Assembly (NCBI GenBank): GCA_029216955.1
Contig: JANAVB010010791.1
Span: forward strand, 2,169,482-2,233,481
Origin: Iris pallida
Lineage: Eukaryota > Streptophyta > Magnoliopsida > Asparagales > Iridaceae
Direction: 5' to 3'
DNA length: 64,000 bases
Below the pieces are notes generated by a model. The model saw only the letters and a program-made list of their open reading frames with translations. It was not told the DNA's origin and made no database searches. Positions 1 to 13,910 of the stretch are shown one piece after another (position 1 is the first letter of the stretch; every line of letters starts with the position of its first letter). The translations under genes and the position numbers were made by a program.

Positions 1-3000
1 TTTCTCGCTGGACACGCCACCTCTTGACACCAAAATTGGTGTGGACACTCCTTGGGTGACTGACACTAGGGCCACAAAATTTTGTGGGATTCTATGGAAT
101 GGTTTGGGAGCAATCGAGCCCGCACCGATTCCTCACTGTCACACACGCACGAAAAATCCGCACTGATACGGCCTCCAAACTATGACACGACACCACGTGG
201 ACACATTTCAGGCACGTGGACACGTACCTATACCCTAGGCGTACACGTGTGCATGGCCACGTATCACCACGTGGCCCGTGTCGTGCACTGGACACACGTG
301 CACGCGTGCACGACACTGTCAGTGCACAGTCCGTGTCTGTGTGTGTAAATTATGTTTGGACACGTTTGTGTCCACCTTGTTGGACACAAACACCCTCCCC
401 ATGACACGTATGACATGCCCCTTATGTTGCACTATTTAAGTTATTAATTAAATTGTTTTTTTTAAATAAATTTGAAGTTTGAATGCTCAGGGTTGCAAAG
501 TTCTGATACCTGGTATTTGAAATTGGTTTTCTTAGATTGAAATCAGTTTAATTGTTTTAAATATCAAATTACATATAAATAACATACTGCATGATGTGTT
601 AATACTTGGGATTTCATTGGTTTCGAATTTGGTTTTGGGTTGAATGTGAGAATGGAAATTTTGCTAACTATAATTGACTTGAAATCTGAGATGGTATGTA
701 CATTGTCTTGTTTTCCATCCCTTCATTTTTTTTTTGAATATAACCTGATAATGAAATGGGATTTTGGATAGTATGTGGTTTTCGAATTTGGCAAAAACTG
801 GGATTTCCTAAGAACGTGAGAGTTTCCCTTTTATTTCCCTTCACAAATTTCTGAACCTTGACTGAATTCTGAACTGTCATTAATCCACTGTTTTCAAACT
901 GTATATTAACTTCATTTCCTCAATAACTGATTTTGATTTAATATTTCTATCAATATTTTTCCATGCCTGAGAATGGGTCGTCTGGTCAAGATATCCTTGT
1001 GTATCATTCCCCTAACTTGGTATCTGTCCTAAACTGAGATTTAGATGTTTAGCCCATCATGTATGCCTACTTCTCATTTGGTAACAGTTGATACACTATA
1101 TGTTCAGTCCCTTTGGACATGGTATCAACCTTGCAACTATGAGTCCACTGGATGTTGTGTGCCTATCTAAATTTCAGACTCTTGATCAATATTAGCCTAC
1201 TGCAAACTTAATTGCTCAGACCCTATACATGTTCAACCTTGTCCTTCATCAATCCATATCTCCTAATTGGTTCCATCATATGTAGTTCCCTCTATGTTCT
1301 GTCTTGCATCATGTGACCATCATAGTTCAGTAGATGAATGCCCCAGTCAGGATGCTGGGTTCAAGTGCTGAACTCCAAGTATCAGACCCATACCTGCATA
1401 TAGACACCCCCATCCTTCACTACAAACTCAATTGCATGCCATATTCCTTGATTCTTCTCTACCTTACACCATTGTGAACTGTCAATTGTCTTGGTTTACA
1501 AATTTTCTTAACTATAAACTAATTTTCTTTATTAACTGTCAGAAATCAAACCTGAGAACACTTGTGACACTCCCCATTTCCTGTCATATTGACACAGCAC
1601 TCACACACTGAGACACTTGACACTTGCTTCTCACAAAATCCTGAGAACTGCTATACAATGTTGAATTCCCAGATTTTTCCTATCACCCACACACCCTATC
1701 CTTTAAGTCCCTGTCATCTACACACTCCTACCTAACCTACACACACATACCCCTGTTTTATAATTCCCACACAGCCTCCCACATTCCTGTCCTAACAGCC
1801 TAGTATTGTCTACATATCAGCCATGTATACCCAGGGTTCACCCTACAAAACTCAGTCCCTAAGTAGCCCCCTAAACCCAACTAAATGACAGTCCCTAAGC
1901 CCCTGTTTTCAGCCCACATGACCACACCACCTCAGTCCTATACACAGCCCTCTAAGACATCAAATACCTGTCCAAATTTACCCTATGTGACAGCCCTCTC
2001 TTGTATTGTTCACACACACATGTGTCCACCCTCACTCTCTTTCACACACACACACATTGTTTACTCATGTGTTTTTCCCCCTTCACTCCCTTCCTATGTA
2101 TATATATGCATTGTGAAATATATGTATATAAGTTTTCCCTATATATGAGTATATAAGTTTGTATATATATAAATTAGTTATATATGGTGTATGGTGATAT
2201 ATATGATATTTTGTATTATATGTCATGATATAGAGTATGGGTAGAATTGTATAGTGACTATAGAATAGATGTATTCTTAATAGACTATTAGACATAGTCA
2301 TGCCATGCGTAGTGTAAACTCATAACTAGTGTTTATTTCTCTTCTCATGTACACCTCCATGTTCACACACATAGCCTTACATACTAGTTCCCTCTCTAAC
2401 TTTCTCTCATTATAAAATGTTGTAAATATATGAAATCATATATATTTATGGCCATATATAAATTCCATGATAAATAGCTAAATGTGAATGTGCCTTGATG
2501 TGTGGCTTGTGTTTGGCTAGTATATCCTTGTGATTGGTGTGTGATTGCTAGATTAGGCTTGGTTAGGCCTAGTGAGACTTATTAGACTTGTTGGGCTAGA
2601 ACTTGACCTAGTTTGACTAGTCTAGTTGACTGGAGTTGACCAAGTGTTGACTTTAGTCTAGTTTGACCTAGACAGCATGCAGATGCATTGTACATTACAT
2701 ATATCACCCTCTGTATACATCTTGACTTGTGTTGCTCTAACTAGGAGTCAGGTATCTCATCTCGGATAGTACATTTACTTCAGACATTCAGATACGAGGC
2801 GAGTACATTCTCTGATCATTTCATATCCTGCTTAGAATTATTTTTCCTGCTTTAAATTACTTTACTTGATACTGTCACGTTGGTCACACGGATTGGTACT
2901 ATATGGATCTTTTCATGAGATGTTATCCCCCTCGGGAGCATCGGATACTGCATGTTTTGTGCGTTTCACGAATCATCACGTATCTCTATGCTTTCTTGAT

Positions 3001-3841
3001 TCACGAATCGTGTTGTGACACATGTACTCTCATGTTCACAGAGCCATCATGAATCACCTTAACGTATCACTCATTTTATGAGCCATGTGAAGTTTTCACG
3101 AATTAACATAACTGAACAGTCTTTGTGTATCGATGGGATGGGGGAGTGGAAATAGACATGTGAATATTATCCCAGTAGCTGTAGTCATGAATCACTCTCT
3201 TAGCTGTAGTCATGAATCTCCTATGCCATTCACATGTTTATATTTACTCTGACTCACTAGTCAATTAGTTCTCTATGTATAGTAGATTATTTCTATTACA
3301 GTTCTCTCTCTGATATATAGCATTTCCTTCAGATCTATCCTCTTTACTGCATGATTATATTTTCTACTGCTATGAACTGTTGAGATGTACTGTGCTCGCT
3401 TCCGTCCTGACTGGACCTGTTGAAAATTTTACAGAGGATGATGAGGAACTCTGCACCCTTACTTGGAGCTTGCCAGATGACACTCGCGACCTGGACCCCT
3501 GGGGAGGTTCAGGCAGCTGCTCAGGATGATACCTTGTATAGTGTAGATAGCTTAGTTATTTCTCTTCATTTTAGCTGTTGTCTTGGTTTCAGTTGTATAT
3601 TGTAGAGAGTGAGATTGTACTTCTTTTCTGTTGTACCTCAGTTGAGGATTCTCGTCTATTTTATCGTACCATATATCATAGCTAGATTGTGATTGAGTTT
3701 TACCTCTGTGCTGGCCTCCTTAGGAGAGATACAGATGATGTTAGTTATAGTCATGACCTAGAACAAAGTTCTACCACCGACACTGCGGCGTAGGCTGGGC
3801 GCTGTTAGTTCTCGTACCCTCACAGTGGGGGGGTCGTGACA
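1..3841 (+). repeat. Family A LTR, copy 1 (5' truncated by window edge)
   Basis: It aligns with the LTR at 10159-15182 from about that copy's position 11316 onward, so roughly the first 1.16 kb lies outside the window. It ends CACAGTGGGG...GTCGTGACA. The part after about 2900 carries many single-base losses relative to copies 3 and 4. No gene is seen; short ORFs here recur in every copy and are LTR sequence. Confidence 0.85.
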
Positions 3842-4856
3842 CATTTTTAGTGGTGGCCCATACAGGTCCATTATGTAGTGGTATTCGAACTAGAGTTAAC
3901 TACAGCCTGCAGTAGGATTAGGATATTTGGAGGTACTCAATCACAATAGGAAAACTCTAATCAGAATTCCTTTTGTCTAAAATGTTGATTATTGACTTCC
4001 TTTGAATATAAATTGTCTCCTTTGAATTTTCGCTTCATTCCAGAAATTTCTTCTTGTTTTGATTTGTCTTCATGATGGTTACGGAGACACGATCTCATCG
4101 TTTCGGTTCGAGGGATACTATCGAGAGGCTGGCCCTCTCGTCCTGTTCGTCAGGGCCTCGAGATCGTAGCTTCTGTTGGCCGACTCAGGTTGGCGTTTCT
4201 GCTACATTGGAGGTGCACCTCTATCTGTACAGAGATTTTTTTCCGTCATTTTGATGTCTCTCAGCAGCGGTGTCAGGCAGCATCAGCAGCAGACCAAGGG
4301 AACTAGCAGGGCGAGCTATCGTCAGGACAGACAAGGATGCACAGGTCGTTGGAGATCTAGTTGCAGGTTACATTCTTTTGATTAATTTCTGCAATTGCCT
4401 CTTATAGCTGTCTTGAAATTCGATTCTCCCTGTTCCTTGTTGATTTATCAATTTTGTCCTGTTGTTTTGGTGTATTGATTTTCTTCTGAGATAAATCATA
4501 TGGGCTAGGTCACCTAAATTATGGGATCTAGAATCTTCGATAGTCGTGATAGTTGGCATAGTGAGGACACGTAGTCAGACCTTGGATGCATTTCTCGGGT
4601 ATAAGATTAAGGTTTTCGTCGTCGCATGCGACAATACGAAAATTTTAAATACCATAAACCTAGAGGTACGTACCTTATTCAAGGACTCTGTGATTATCGT
4701 AGCCCTGCTCACTAGCACGACGAAGATTCTGAGTATCATGATTTTGGACAGACGCATATGACTATCTGCGGTATGTTAAGACTTGATTGTGGGGTGTTTG
4801 ACCAAGAAAGATCTACCATTTAATTTCGAGGACGAAATTTTATAAGGTGGGTAGGA
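3842..4856 (+). mobile_element. Family A internal region, copy 1
   Basis: It runs from the LTR end to the next LTR start. It opens with a conserved segment (TTTTTAGTGGTGGCCC) at the place expected for a primer-binding site; I cannot match this to a tRNA. A broken gag start follows at about 4072, then a non-coding stretch with diverged repeats of a TTATCGTAGCC...ATCATGATTTTGGACAG type. It closes with the polypurine-type tract just before 4857. Confidence 0.75.
4072..4370 (+). pseudogene. gag N-terminal remnant, copy 1
   Basis: The frame opens MVTETRSHRFGSRD, which resembles the N-terminus of plant Ty3/gypsy Gag (usually an MVRTRS-like start). It loses frame after about 60 codons through indels relative to the copy at 15422. 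No capsid, zinc knuckle or downstream pol is present. It is a remnant with no expected function. Assignment rests on the start motif and its position after the 5' LTR. Confidence 0.5.
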
Positions 4857-7800
4857 GTAACACCAATTTTCTAAAATGAGGGTAATTTGAAATTTTGAAA
4901 TTATAATTATAATTATGATATTTATTTTCATTTGATTTTGGAATTTTAATTAATTTAAACTATTTAAATTATGACTGTGATTTTGGTGTTGTGCTAGTGA
5001 TTAGTAGATACTGCCTACCCTAGAGCCTAGCCATGTGATTAGGGTATTTGACATTTTTAGGGTTATTGGATTTATTATATTTATTGAATTATGGGAATTT
5101 TTAGAATTTATTTTGGAATTGTTTGAATGGGTTGACTAGGTTGACTTGACTAGCCTGACCTTGGTAGGCTAACCTAGAAGCTAACCCTAGATGTGTTTGG
5201 ACTGGTTAGGTCATGTAACCCTAGTTAGACTAGAGTTGACCCATGGTATGGGTTATTGACTTAAGTTGAGATTTAAGTATAGCATGACTTGTATTAAACC
5301 TTAAATCAATAACTAGCCTTAAGGCCCATAGCCCATTAGACTTAACCCTAACCCTAACCATCAGCCCATGACAGCCACCTAGGGCTTTTCCCCTATAATA
5401 AACTCTTTATTTGTTCTTGCCTCTTATGAGATTTTAACATTTGGAGAAGGTAAGGTTCATTTCTTCCCTATCCCTAGATCCTTCATTTTTAATTTTCCAC
5501 TCTAGTCTTTTGCATTAGTTCCTAATCCAGCTCTATTTCATATCCATGGAGAGAAATCTCANNNNNNNNNNNNNCCCGTGTCGTGCACTGGACACACGTG
5601 CACGCGTGCACGACACTGTCAGTGCACAGTCCGTGTCTGTGTGTGTAAATATGTTTGGACACGTTTGTGTCCACCTTGTTGGACACAAAACCCTCCCCAT
5701 GACACGTAGACATGCCCTTATGTTGCACATTTAAGTTATTATTAAATTGTTTTTTTAAATAAATTTGAAGTTTGAATGCTCAGGGTTGCAAATGTTCTGA
5801 TACCTGGTATTTGAAATTGGTTTTCTTAGTTGAAATCAGTTTAATTGTTTAAATATCAAATTACATATAAATAACATACTGCATGATGTGTTAATACTTG
5901 GGATTTCATTGGTTTCGAATTTGGTTTTGGGTTGAATGTGAGAATGGAAATTTTGCTAACTATAATTGACTTGAAATCTGAGATGGTATGTACATTGTCT
6001 GTTTTCCATCCCTTCATTTTTTTTGAATATAACCTGATAATGAAATGGGATTTTGGATAGTATGTGGTTTTCGAATTTGGCAAAAACTGGGATTTCCTAA
6101 GAACTGAGAGTTTCCTTTTATTTCCCTTCACAAATTTCTGAACCTTGACTGAATTCTGAACTGTCATTAATCCATTTTCAAACTGATATTAACTTCATTC
6201 CTCAATAACTGATTTTGATTTAATATTCTATCAATATTTTCCATGCCTGAGAATGGGTTGTCTGGTCAAGATATCCTTGTGTATCATTCCCCTAACTTGG
6301 TATCTGTCCTAAACTGAGATTTAGATGTTTAGCCCATCATGTATGCCTATTCTCATTTGGTAACAGTTGATACACTATAGTTCAGTCCCTTTGGACATGG
6401 TATCAACCTTGCAACTATGAGTCCACTGGATGTTGTGTGCCTATCTAAATTTCAGACTCTGATCAATATTAGCCTACTGCAAACTTAATTGCTCAGACCC
6501 TATACATGTTCAACCTTGTCCTTCATCAATCCATCTCCTAATTGGTTCCATCATATGTAGTTCCCTCTATGTTCTGTCTTGCATCATGTGACCATCATAG
6601 TTCAGTAGATGAATGCCCCAGTCAGGATGCTGGGTTCAAGTGCTGAACTCCAAGTATCAGACCCATACCTGCATATAGACACCCCCATCCTTCACTACAA
6701 ACTCAATTGCATGCCATATTCCTTGATTCTTCTCTACTTACACCATTGTGAACTGTCAATTGTCTTGGTTTACAAATTTTCTTAACTATAAACTAATTTT
6801 CTTTATTAACTGTCAGAAATCAAACCTGAGAACACTTGTGACACTCCCCATTTCCTGTCATATTGACACAGCACTCACACACTGAGACACTTGACACTTG
6901 CTTCTCACAAAATCCTGAGAACTGCTATACAATGTTGAATTCCCAGATTTTCCTATCACCCACACACCCTATCCTTAAGTCCCTGTCATCTACACACTCC
7001 TACCTAACCTACACACACATACCCCTGTTTTATAATTCCCACACAGCCTCCCACATTCCTGTCCTAACAGCCTAGTATTGTCTACATATCAGCCATGTAT
7101 ACCCAGGGTTCACCCTACAAAACTCAGTCCCTAAGTAGCCCCCTAAACCCAACTAAATGACAGTCCTAAGCCCCTGTTTTCAGCCCACATGACCACACCA
7201 CCTCAGTCCTATACACAGCCCTCTAAGACATCAAATACCTGTCCAAATTTACCCCATGTGACAGCCCTCTTGTATTGTTCACACACACATGTGTCCACCC
7301 TCACTCTCTTCACACACACACACATTGTTTACTCATGTGTTTTTCCCCCTTCACTCCCTTCCTATGTATATATATGCATTGTGAAATATATGTATATAAG
7401 TTTTCCCTATATATGAGTATATAAGTTTGTATATATAAATTAGTTATATATGGTGTATGGTGATATATATGATATTTTGTATTATATGTCATGATATAGA
7501 GTATGGGTAGAATTGTATAGTGACTATAGAATAGATGTATTCTTAATAGACTATTAGACATAGTCATGCCATGCGTAGTGTAAACTCATAACTAGTGTTA
7601 TTTCTCTTTCATGTACACCTCCATGTTCACACACATAGCCTTACATGCTAGTTCCCTCTCTAACTTTCTCTCATTATAAAATGTTGTAAATATATGAAAT
7701 CATATATATTTATGGCCATATATAAATTCCATGATAAATAGCTAAATGTGAATGTGCCTTGATGTGTGGCTTGTGTTGGCTAGTATATCCTTGTGATTGG

Positions 7801-9126
7801 TGTGTGATTGCTAGATTAGGCTTGGTTAGGCCTAGTGAGACTTATTAGACTTGTTGGGCTAGGACTTGACCTAGTTTGACTAGTCTAGTTGACTGGAGTT
7901 GACCAAGTGTTGACTTTAGTCTAGTTTGACCTAGACAGCATGCAGATGCATTGTACATTACATATATCACCCTCTGTATACATCTTGACTTGTGTTGCTC
8001 TAACTAGGAGTCAGGTATCTCATCTCGGACAGTACATTTACTTCAGACATTCAGATACGAGGCGAGTACATTCTCTGATCATTTCATATCCTGCTTAGAA
8101 TTATTTTCCTGCTTTAAATTACTTTACTTGATACTGTCACGTTGGTCACACGGATTGGTACTATATGGATCTTTTCATGAGATGTTATCCCCCTCGGGAG
8201 CATCGGATACTGCATGTTTTGTGCGTTTCACGAATCATCACGTATCTCTATGCTTTCTCTGATTCACGAATTTGTGACACATGTACTCTCATGTTCACAG
8301 AGCCATCATGAATCACCTTCACGTATCACTCATTTTATGAGCCATGTGAAGTTTTCACGAATCAACATAACTTGAACAGATCTTTGTGTATCGATTGGGG
8401 ATGGGGGAGTGGAAATAGACATGTGAATATTATCCAGTAGCTGTAGTCATGAATCACTCTCTTAGCTGTAGTCATGAATCTCCTATGCCATTCACATGTT
8501 TATTTTACTCTGACTCACTAGTCACTATTAGTTCTCTATGTATAGTAGATATTTCTATTACAGTTCTCCTCTGATTACATACTGCATTTCCTTCAGTATC
8601 TATATCTTACTTTACTGCATGATTATATTTTCTAACCTGCTATGAACTGTTGAGATGTACTGTGCTCGCTCCCGTCCTGACTGGACCTGTTGAAAATTTT
8701 ACAGAGGATGATGAGGAACTCTGCACCCTTACTTGGAGCTTGCCTAGATGACACTCGCGACCTGGACCCCTGGGGAGGTTCAGGCAGCTGCTCAGGATGA
8801 TACCTTGTATAGTGTAGATAGCTTAGTCTATTTCTCTTCATGTTTAGCTGTTGTCTTGGTTTCAGAGTTGTATATTGTAGAGATGTTGAGACTTGTACTT
8901 CTTTTCTGTTGTACCTCAGTTGAGGATTCTCTTGTCTATTTTATCGTACCATATTCTATCTATAGATTGTGATTGAGTTTTACCTCTGTGCTGGCCTCCT
9001 TATGGAGAGTATACATATGATGTTAGTTATAGTTCATGACCTAGAACAGCGTTCTACCGCCGACACTGCGGCGTAGGCTGGGCGCTGTTACGTCTCGTAC
9101 CCTCACAGTGGGTGCGGGTCATGACA
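4857..9126 (+). repeat. Family A LTR, copy 2 (contains assembly gap)
   Basis: The start is degraded (GTAACACC; the initial TG is lost) and it ends CGGGTCATGACA. Compared with copies 3 and 4, about 690 bp is replaced by the 13 Ns at 5562-5574. The removed part would hold the end of the presumed first exon, the start of the intron-like region and most of the GGACACG-rich block. TATA-like sequence (CCTATAATAAAC) lies near 5393. Confidence 0.85.
5562..5574. other. Assembly gap (13 N)
   Basis: Thirteen Ns interrupt LTR copy 2. In copies 3 and 4 the flanking words (AGAGAAATCTCA and CCCGTGTCGTGC) are about 690 bp apart, so the N count does not represent the missing length. Sequence on both sides has an excess of one-base deletions. 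Confidence 0.98.
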
Positions 9127-10158
9127 CGTTTTTAGTGGTGGCCCAGGTCCAGTTTATGTAGTGGTATTCGAACTAGAGTATCACTACAGCCTGCAGTAGG
9201 ATTAGATATTTTGGAGGTACTCAATCACAATAGGAAAACTCTTAATCAGATTCCTTTTTGTCTAAAATTGTTGATTATTGACTTTCCTTTGAATATAAAT
9301 TGTCCTCCTTTGAATTTTCGCTTCATTCCCAGAAATTTCTCTTGTTTTGATTTGTCTTCATGATGGTTACGGAGACACGATCTCATCGTTTCGGTTCGAG
9401 GGATACTCGAGAGGCTGGCCACCTCTCGTCCTGTTCGTCAGGGCCTCGAGACCGCAGCTTCTGTTGTGCCGACTCAGGTTGGCGTTTCTGCTACATTGGA
9501 GGTGCACCTCTATCTGTACAGAGATTTTTTCCGTCATTTCTGATTTCTCTCAGCAGCGGTGATTCATGCAGCATCAGCAGCAGACCAAGGGAAACTAGCA
9601 GGGCGAGCTATCGTCAGGACAGACAAGGATGCACAGGTCGTTGGAGATCTAGTTGCAGGTTACATTCTTTTGATTTAATTTCCAATTGCCTCTTATAGCT
9701 CTTGAAATTCGATTCTCCCTGTTCCTTGTTGATTTATCAATTTTGTCCTGTTGTTTTTGGTGTTATGTTGATTTTCTTCTGAGATAAATCATATGGGCTA
9801 GGTCACCTAAATTATGGGATCTAGAATCTTCGATAGTCGTGATAGTTGGCATAGTGAGGACACGTAGTCAGACCTTGGATGCATTTCTCGGGTATGAGAA
9901 TTTAAGGTTTTCGTCGTCGCATGCGACAATACGAAAATTTTAAATACCATAAACCTAGAGGTACGTACCTTAGTCAAGGACTCTGTGATTATCGTAGCCC
10001 TGCTCACTAGCACGACGAAGATTCTGAGTATCATGATTTTGGACAGACGCATATGACTATCTGACGGTATGTTGAGACTTTGATTGTGGGGTGTTTGACC
10101 TAGAAAGACTACTACCATTTTAATTTCGAGGACGAAATTTTTATAAGGTGGGTAGGAT
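9127..10158 (+). mobile_element. Family A internal region, copy 2
   Basis: It has the same order as the other two internals: primer-site-like start, gag remnant from 9360, non-coding repeats, then AATTTCGAGGACG...GTGGGTAGGAT immediately before the LTR at 10159. No pol domains are seen in any frame. Confidence 0.78.
9360..9698 (+). pseudogene. gag N-terminal remnant, copy 2
   Basis: An open frame of 112 codons starts MMVTETRSHRFGSRD. It differs from copy 3 by small indels that change the frame after residue 17. A CAG-rich stretch (QQ-type coding in one frame) follows near 9550. It is too short for Gag, which is usually several hundred residues, and lacks a zinc knuckle. It is a remnant. Confidence 0.5.
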
Positions 10159-10722
10159 TGTAACACCCAGTTTTCTAAAATGAGGGTAATTTTGAAATTT
10201 TGAAATTATAATTATAATTATTGATATTTATTTCATATTATGATTTTTGGTAATTTTTAATTAATTTTAAACTATTTAAATTTATGACTTGTGATTTTGG
10301 TGTTGTGCTAGTGATTAGTAGATACTGCCTACCCTAGAGCCTAGCCATGTGATTAGGGTATTTTGACATTTTTAGGGTTATTTGGATTTATTATAATTTA
10401 TTTGAATTTATGGGAATTTTTAGAATTTATTTTGGAATTGTTTGAATGAGGGTTGACTAGGTTGACTTTGACTAGCCATGACCTTGGTAGGCTAACCTAG
10501 AAGCTAACCCTAGTTGTGTTTGGACTTGGTTAGGTCATGTAACCCTAGTTAGACTAGAGTTGACCCATGGTATGGTTATTTGACTTAAGTTAGATTTAAG
10601 TCATAAGCCATGACTTGTTTTAAACCTTAAATCAATAACTAGCCTTAAGGCCCATAGCCCATTAGACTTAACCCTAACCCTAACCATCAGCCCATGACAG
10701 CCACCTAGGGCTATTTTTCCCC

Positions 10723-10730
10723 TATAAATA
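10723..10730 (+). promoter_or_regulatory. TATA box of LTR copy 3
   Basis: TATAAATA follows a C/T-rich stretch about 565 bp into the LTR. It is conserved at 16791-16798 in copy 4 and, altered, near 5394 in copy 2. This places the U3/R boundary roughly 30 bp downstream. Assignment is from motif and position. Confidence 0.6.
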
Positions 10731-11507
10731 ATCTCTTCATTTATTGTTCTTGCCTCTTTATTGAGATTTCAACATTTGGAGAAGGAGGTAATGTCATTTC
10801 TTCCCTAATCCCTAGATCCTTCATTTTAATTCCTTTTCCACTCTAGTCTTTTGCATTAGTTCCTAATCCAGCTCTATTTCATATCCATGGAGAGAAATCT
10901 CAGGTTTGGACCAATTTGGAGCACTTGGCCATCAAGAAGAACCACCCCATTTTGAAGCTTTTTCATGCAAATGGCACATATAGGTAACTTCCTATTCCTT
11001 CCATAGATTTTCGATTTCTTTGCATGAATAGGAAGCCCTAGGTGTCCCCTAGCCGTAGGTATTGGTTTTGTGTCGATTCGTGTTCATTTCGTGCCGTGTC
11101 GGACACGTATCAGGTTGTATTGTTAAGTGCTTGTTAAAATGCCACAAAGGATTTTTAATTGTTATTTTTGAAAAGTGCTTGAACAAATTTGATGATTTAT
11201 ATGTATACATTGATTTTCAATTGGACTGAGCTGATTTTCGAGCCGTGTCCGTGTCCAAACAGGACACGAACACGCTCGCAGCACGCACGGGCAGTGCCCT
11301 GCTGCCCGTGTCCTCTTTCTCGCTGGACACGCCACCTCTTGACACCAAAATTGGTGTGGACACTCCTTGGGTGACTGACACTAGGGCCACAAAATTTTGT
11401 GGGATTCTATGAATGGTTTGGGAGCAATCGAGCCCGCACCGATTCCTCACTGTCACACACGCACGGAAAATCCGCACTGATACGGCCTCCAAACTATGAC
11501 ACGACAC

Positions 11508-11626
11508 CACGTGGACACGTTTCAGGCACGTGGACACGTACCTATACCCTAGGCGTACACGTGTGCACGGCCACGTATCACCACGTGGCCCGTGTCGTGC
11601 ACTGGACACACGTGCACGCGTGCACG
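11508..11626 (+). promoter_or_regulatory. CACGTG (G-box) cluster with 16-bp palindrome
   Basis: Five CACGTG hexamers start at 11508, 11527, 11558, 11582 and 11609. They are followed by the perfect palindrome CGTGCACGCGTGCACG at 11611-11626. CACGTG is the core bound by plant bZIP and bHLH factors. The palindrome is also at 297-312, 5597-5612 and 17681-17696. The block lies downstream of the TATA box, inside the intron-like region, so a role in initiation is not obvious. Confidence 0.5.
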
Positions 11627-13910
11627 ACACTGTCAGTGCACAGTCCGTGTCTGTGTGTGTAAATTATGTTTTGGACACGTTTGTGTCCACCTTGTTGGAC
11701 ACGAACACCCTCCCCATGACACGTATGACATGCCCCTTATGTTGCACATTTAAGTTATTAATTAAATTGTTTTTTTAAATAAATTTGAAGTTTGAATGCT
11801 CAGGGTTGCAATGTTCTGATACCTGGTATTTGAAATTGGTTTTCTTAGATTGAAATCAGTTTAATTGTTTTAAATATCAAATTACATATAAATAACATAC
11901 TGCATGATGTGTTAATACTTGGGATTTCATTGGTTTCGAATTTGGTTTTGGGTTGAATGTGAGAATGGAAATTTTGCTAACTATAATTGACTTGAAATCT
12001 GAGATGGTATGTACATTGTCTTGTTTTCCATCCCTTCATTTTTTTTGAATATAACCTGATAATGAAATGGGATTTTGGATAGTATGTGGTTTTCGAATTT
12101 GGCAAAAACTGGGATTTCCTAAGAACCTGAGAGTTTCCCTTTTATTTCCCTTCACAAATTTCTGAACCTTGACTGAATTCTGAACTGTCATTAATCCACT
12201 GTTTTCAAACTGTATATTAACTTCATTTCCTCAATAACTGATTTTGATTTAATATTTCTATCAATATTTTTCCATGCCTGAGAATGGGTTGTCTGGTCAA
12301 GATATCCTTGTGTATCATTCCCCTAACTTGGTATCTGTCCTAAACTGAGATTTAGATGTTTAGCCCATCATGTATGCCTACTTCTCATTTGGTAACAGTT
12401 GATACACTATATGTTCAGTCCCTTTGGACATGGTATCAACCTTGCAACTATGAGTCCACTGGATGTTGTGTGCCTATCTAAATTTCAGACTCTTGATCAA
12501 TATTAGCCTACTGCAAACTTAATTGCTCAGACCCTATACATGTTCAACCTTGTCCTTCATCAATCCACATCTCCTAATTGGTTCCATCATATGTAGTTCC
12601 CTCTATGTTCTGTCTTGCATCATGTGACCATCATAGTTCAGTAGATGAATGCCCCAGTCAGGATGCTGGGTTCAAGTGCTGAACTCCAAGTATCAGACCC
12701 ATACCTGCATATAGACACCCCCATCCTTCACTACAAACTCAATTGCATGCCATATTCCTTGATTCTTCTCTACCTTACACCATTGTGAACTGTCAATTGT
12801 CTTGGTTTACAAATTTTCTTAACTATAAACTAATTTTCTTTATTAACTGTCAGAAATCAAACCTGAGAACACTTGTGACACTCCCCATTTCCTGTCATAT
12901 TGACACAGCACTCACACACTGAGACACTTGATACTTGCTTCTCACAAAATCCTGAGAACTGCTATACAATGTTGAATTCCCAGATTTTCCTATCACCCAC
13001 ACACCCTATCCTTTAAGTCCCTGTCATCTACACACTCCTACCTAACCTACACACACATACCCCTGTTTTATAATTCCCACACAGCCTCCCACATTCCTGT
13101 CCTAACAGCCTAGTATTGTCTACATATCAGCCATGTATACCCAGGGTTCACCCTACAAAACTCAGTCCCTAAGTAGCCCCCTAAACCCAACTAAATGACA
13201 TTCCCTAAGCCCCTGTTTTCAGCCCACATGACCACACCACCTCAGTCCTATACACAGCCCTCTAAGACATCAAATACCTGTCCAAATTTACCCTATGTGA
13301 CAGCCCTCTCTTGTATTGTTCACACACACATGTGTCCACCCTCACTCTCTTTCACACACACACACATTGTTTACTCATGTGTTTTTCCCCCTTCACTCCC
13401 TTCCTATGTATATATATGCATTGTGAAATATATGTATATAAGTTTTCCCTATATATGAGTATATAAGTTTGTATATATATAAATTAGTTATATATGGTGT
13501 ATGGTGATATATATGATATTTTGTATTATATGTCATGATATAGAGTATGGGTAGAATTGTATAGTGACTATAGAATAGATGTATTCTTAATAGACTATTA
13601 GACATAGTCATGCCATGCGTAGTGTAAACTCATAACTAGTGTTTATTTCTCTTCTCATGTACACCTCCATGTTCACACACATAGCCTTACATGCTAGTTC
13701 CCTCTCTAACTTTCTCTCATTATAAATGTTGTAAATATATGAAATCATATATATTTATGGCCATATATAAATTCCATGATAAATAGCTAAATGTGAATGT
13801 GCCTTGATGTGTGGCTTGTGTTTGGCTAGTATATCCTTGTGATTGGTGTGTGATTGCTAGATTAGGCTTGGTTAGGCCTAGTGAGACTTATTAGACTTGT
13901 TGGGCTAGAA

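Noticed and set aside
1885..2301. Opposed ORFs around 1885-2301 repeated at 7189, 13195 and 19268
   Set aside because: These are conserved only because the LTR copies are recent. They consist of CACA- and TATA-rich low-complexity sequence with no start context or domain.
3420..3605. Short frame after TTTTACAG (EDDEELCTLTW...) as a conserved peptide in family A
   Set aside because: It is broken by a stop or frame change in other copies (for example the CTAGATGA at 14799) and is absent from family C. It is treated as non-coding second-exon sequence.
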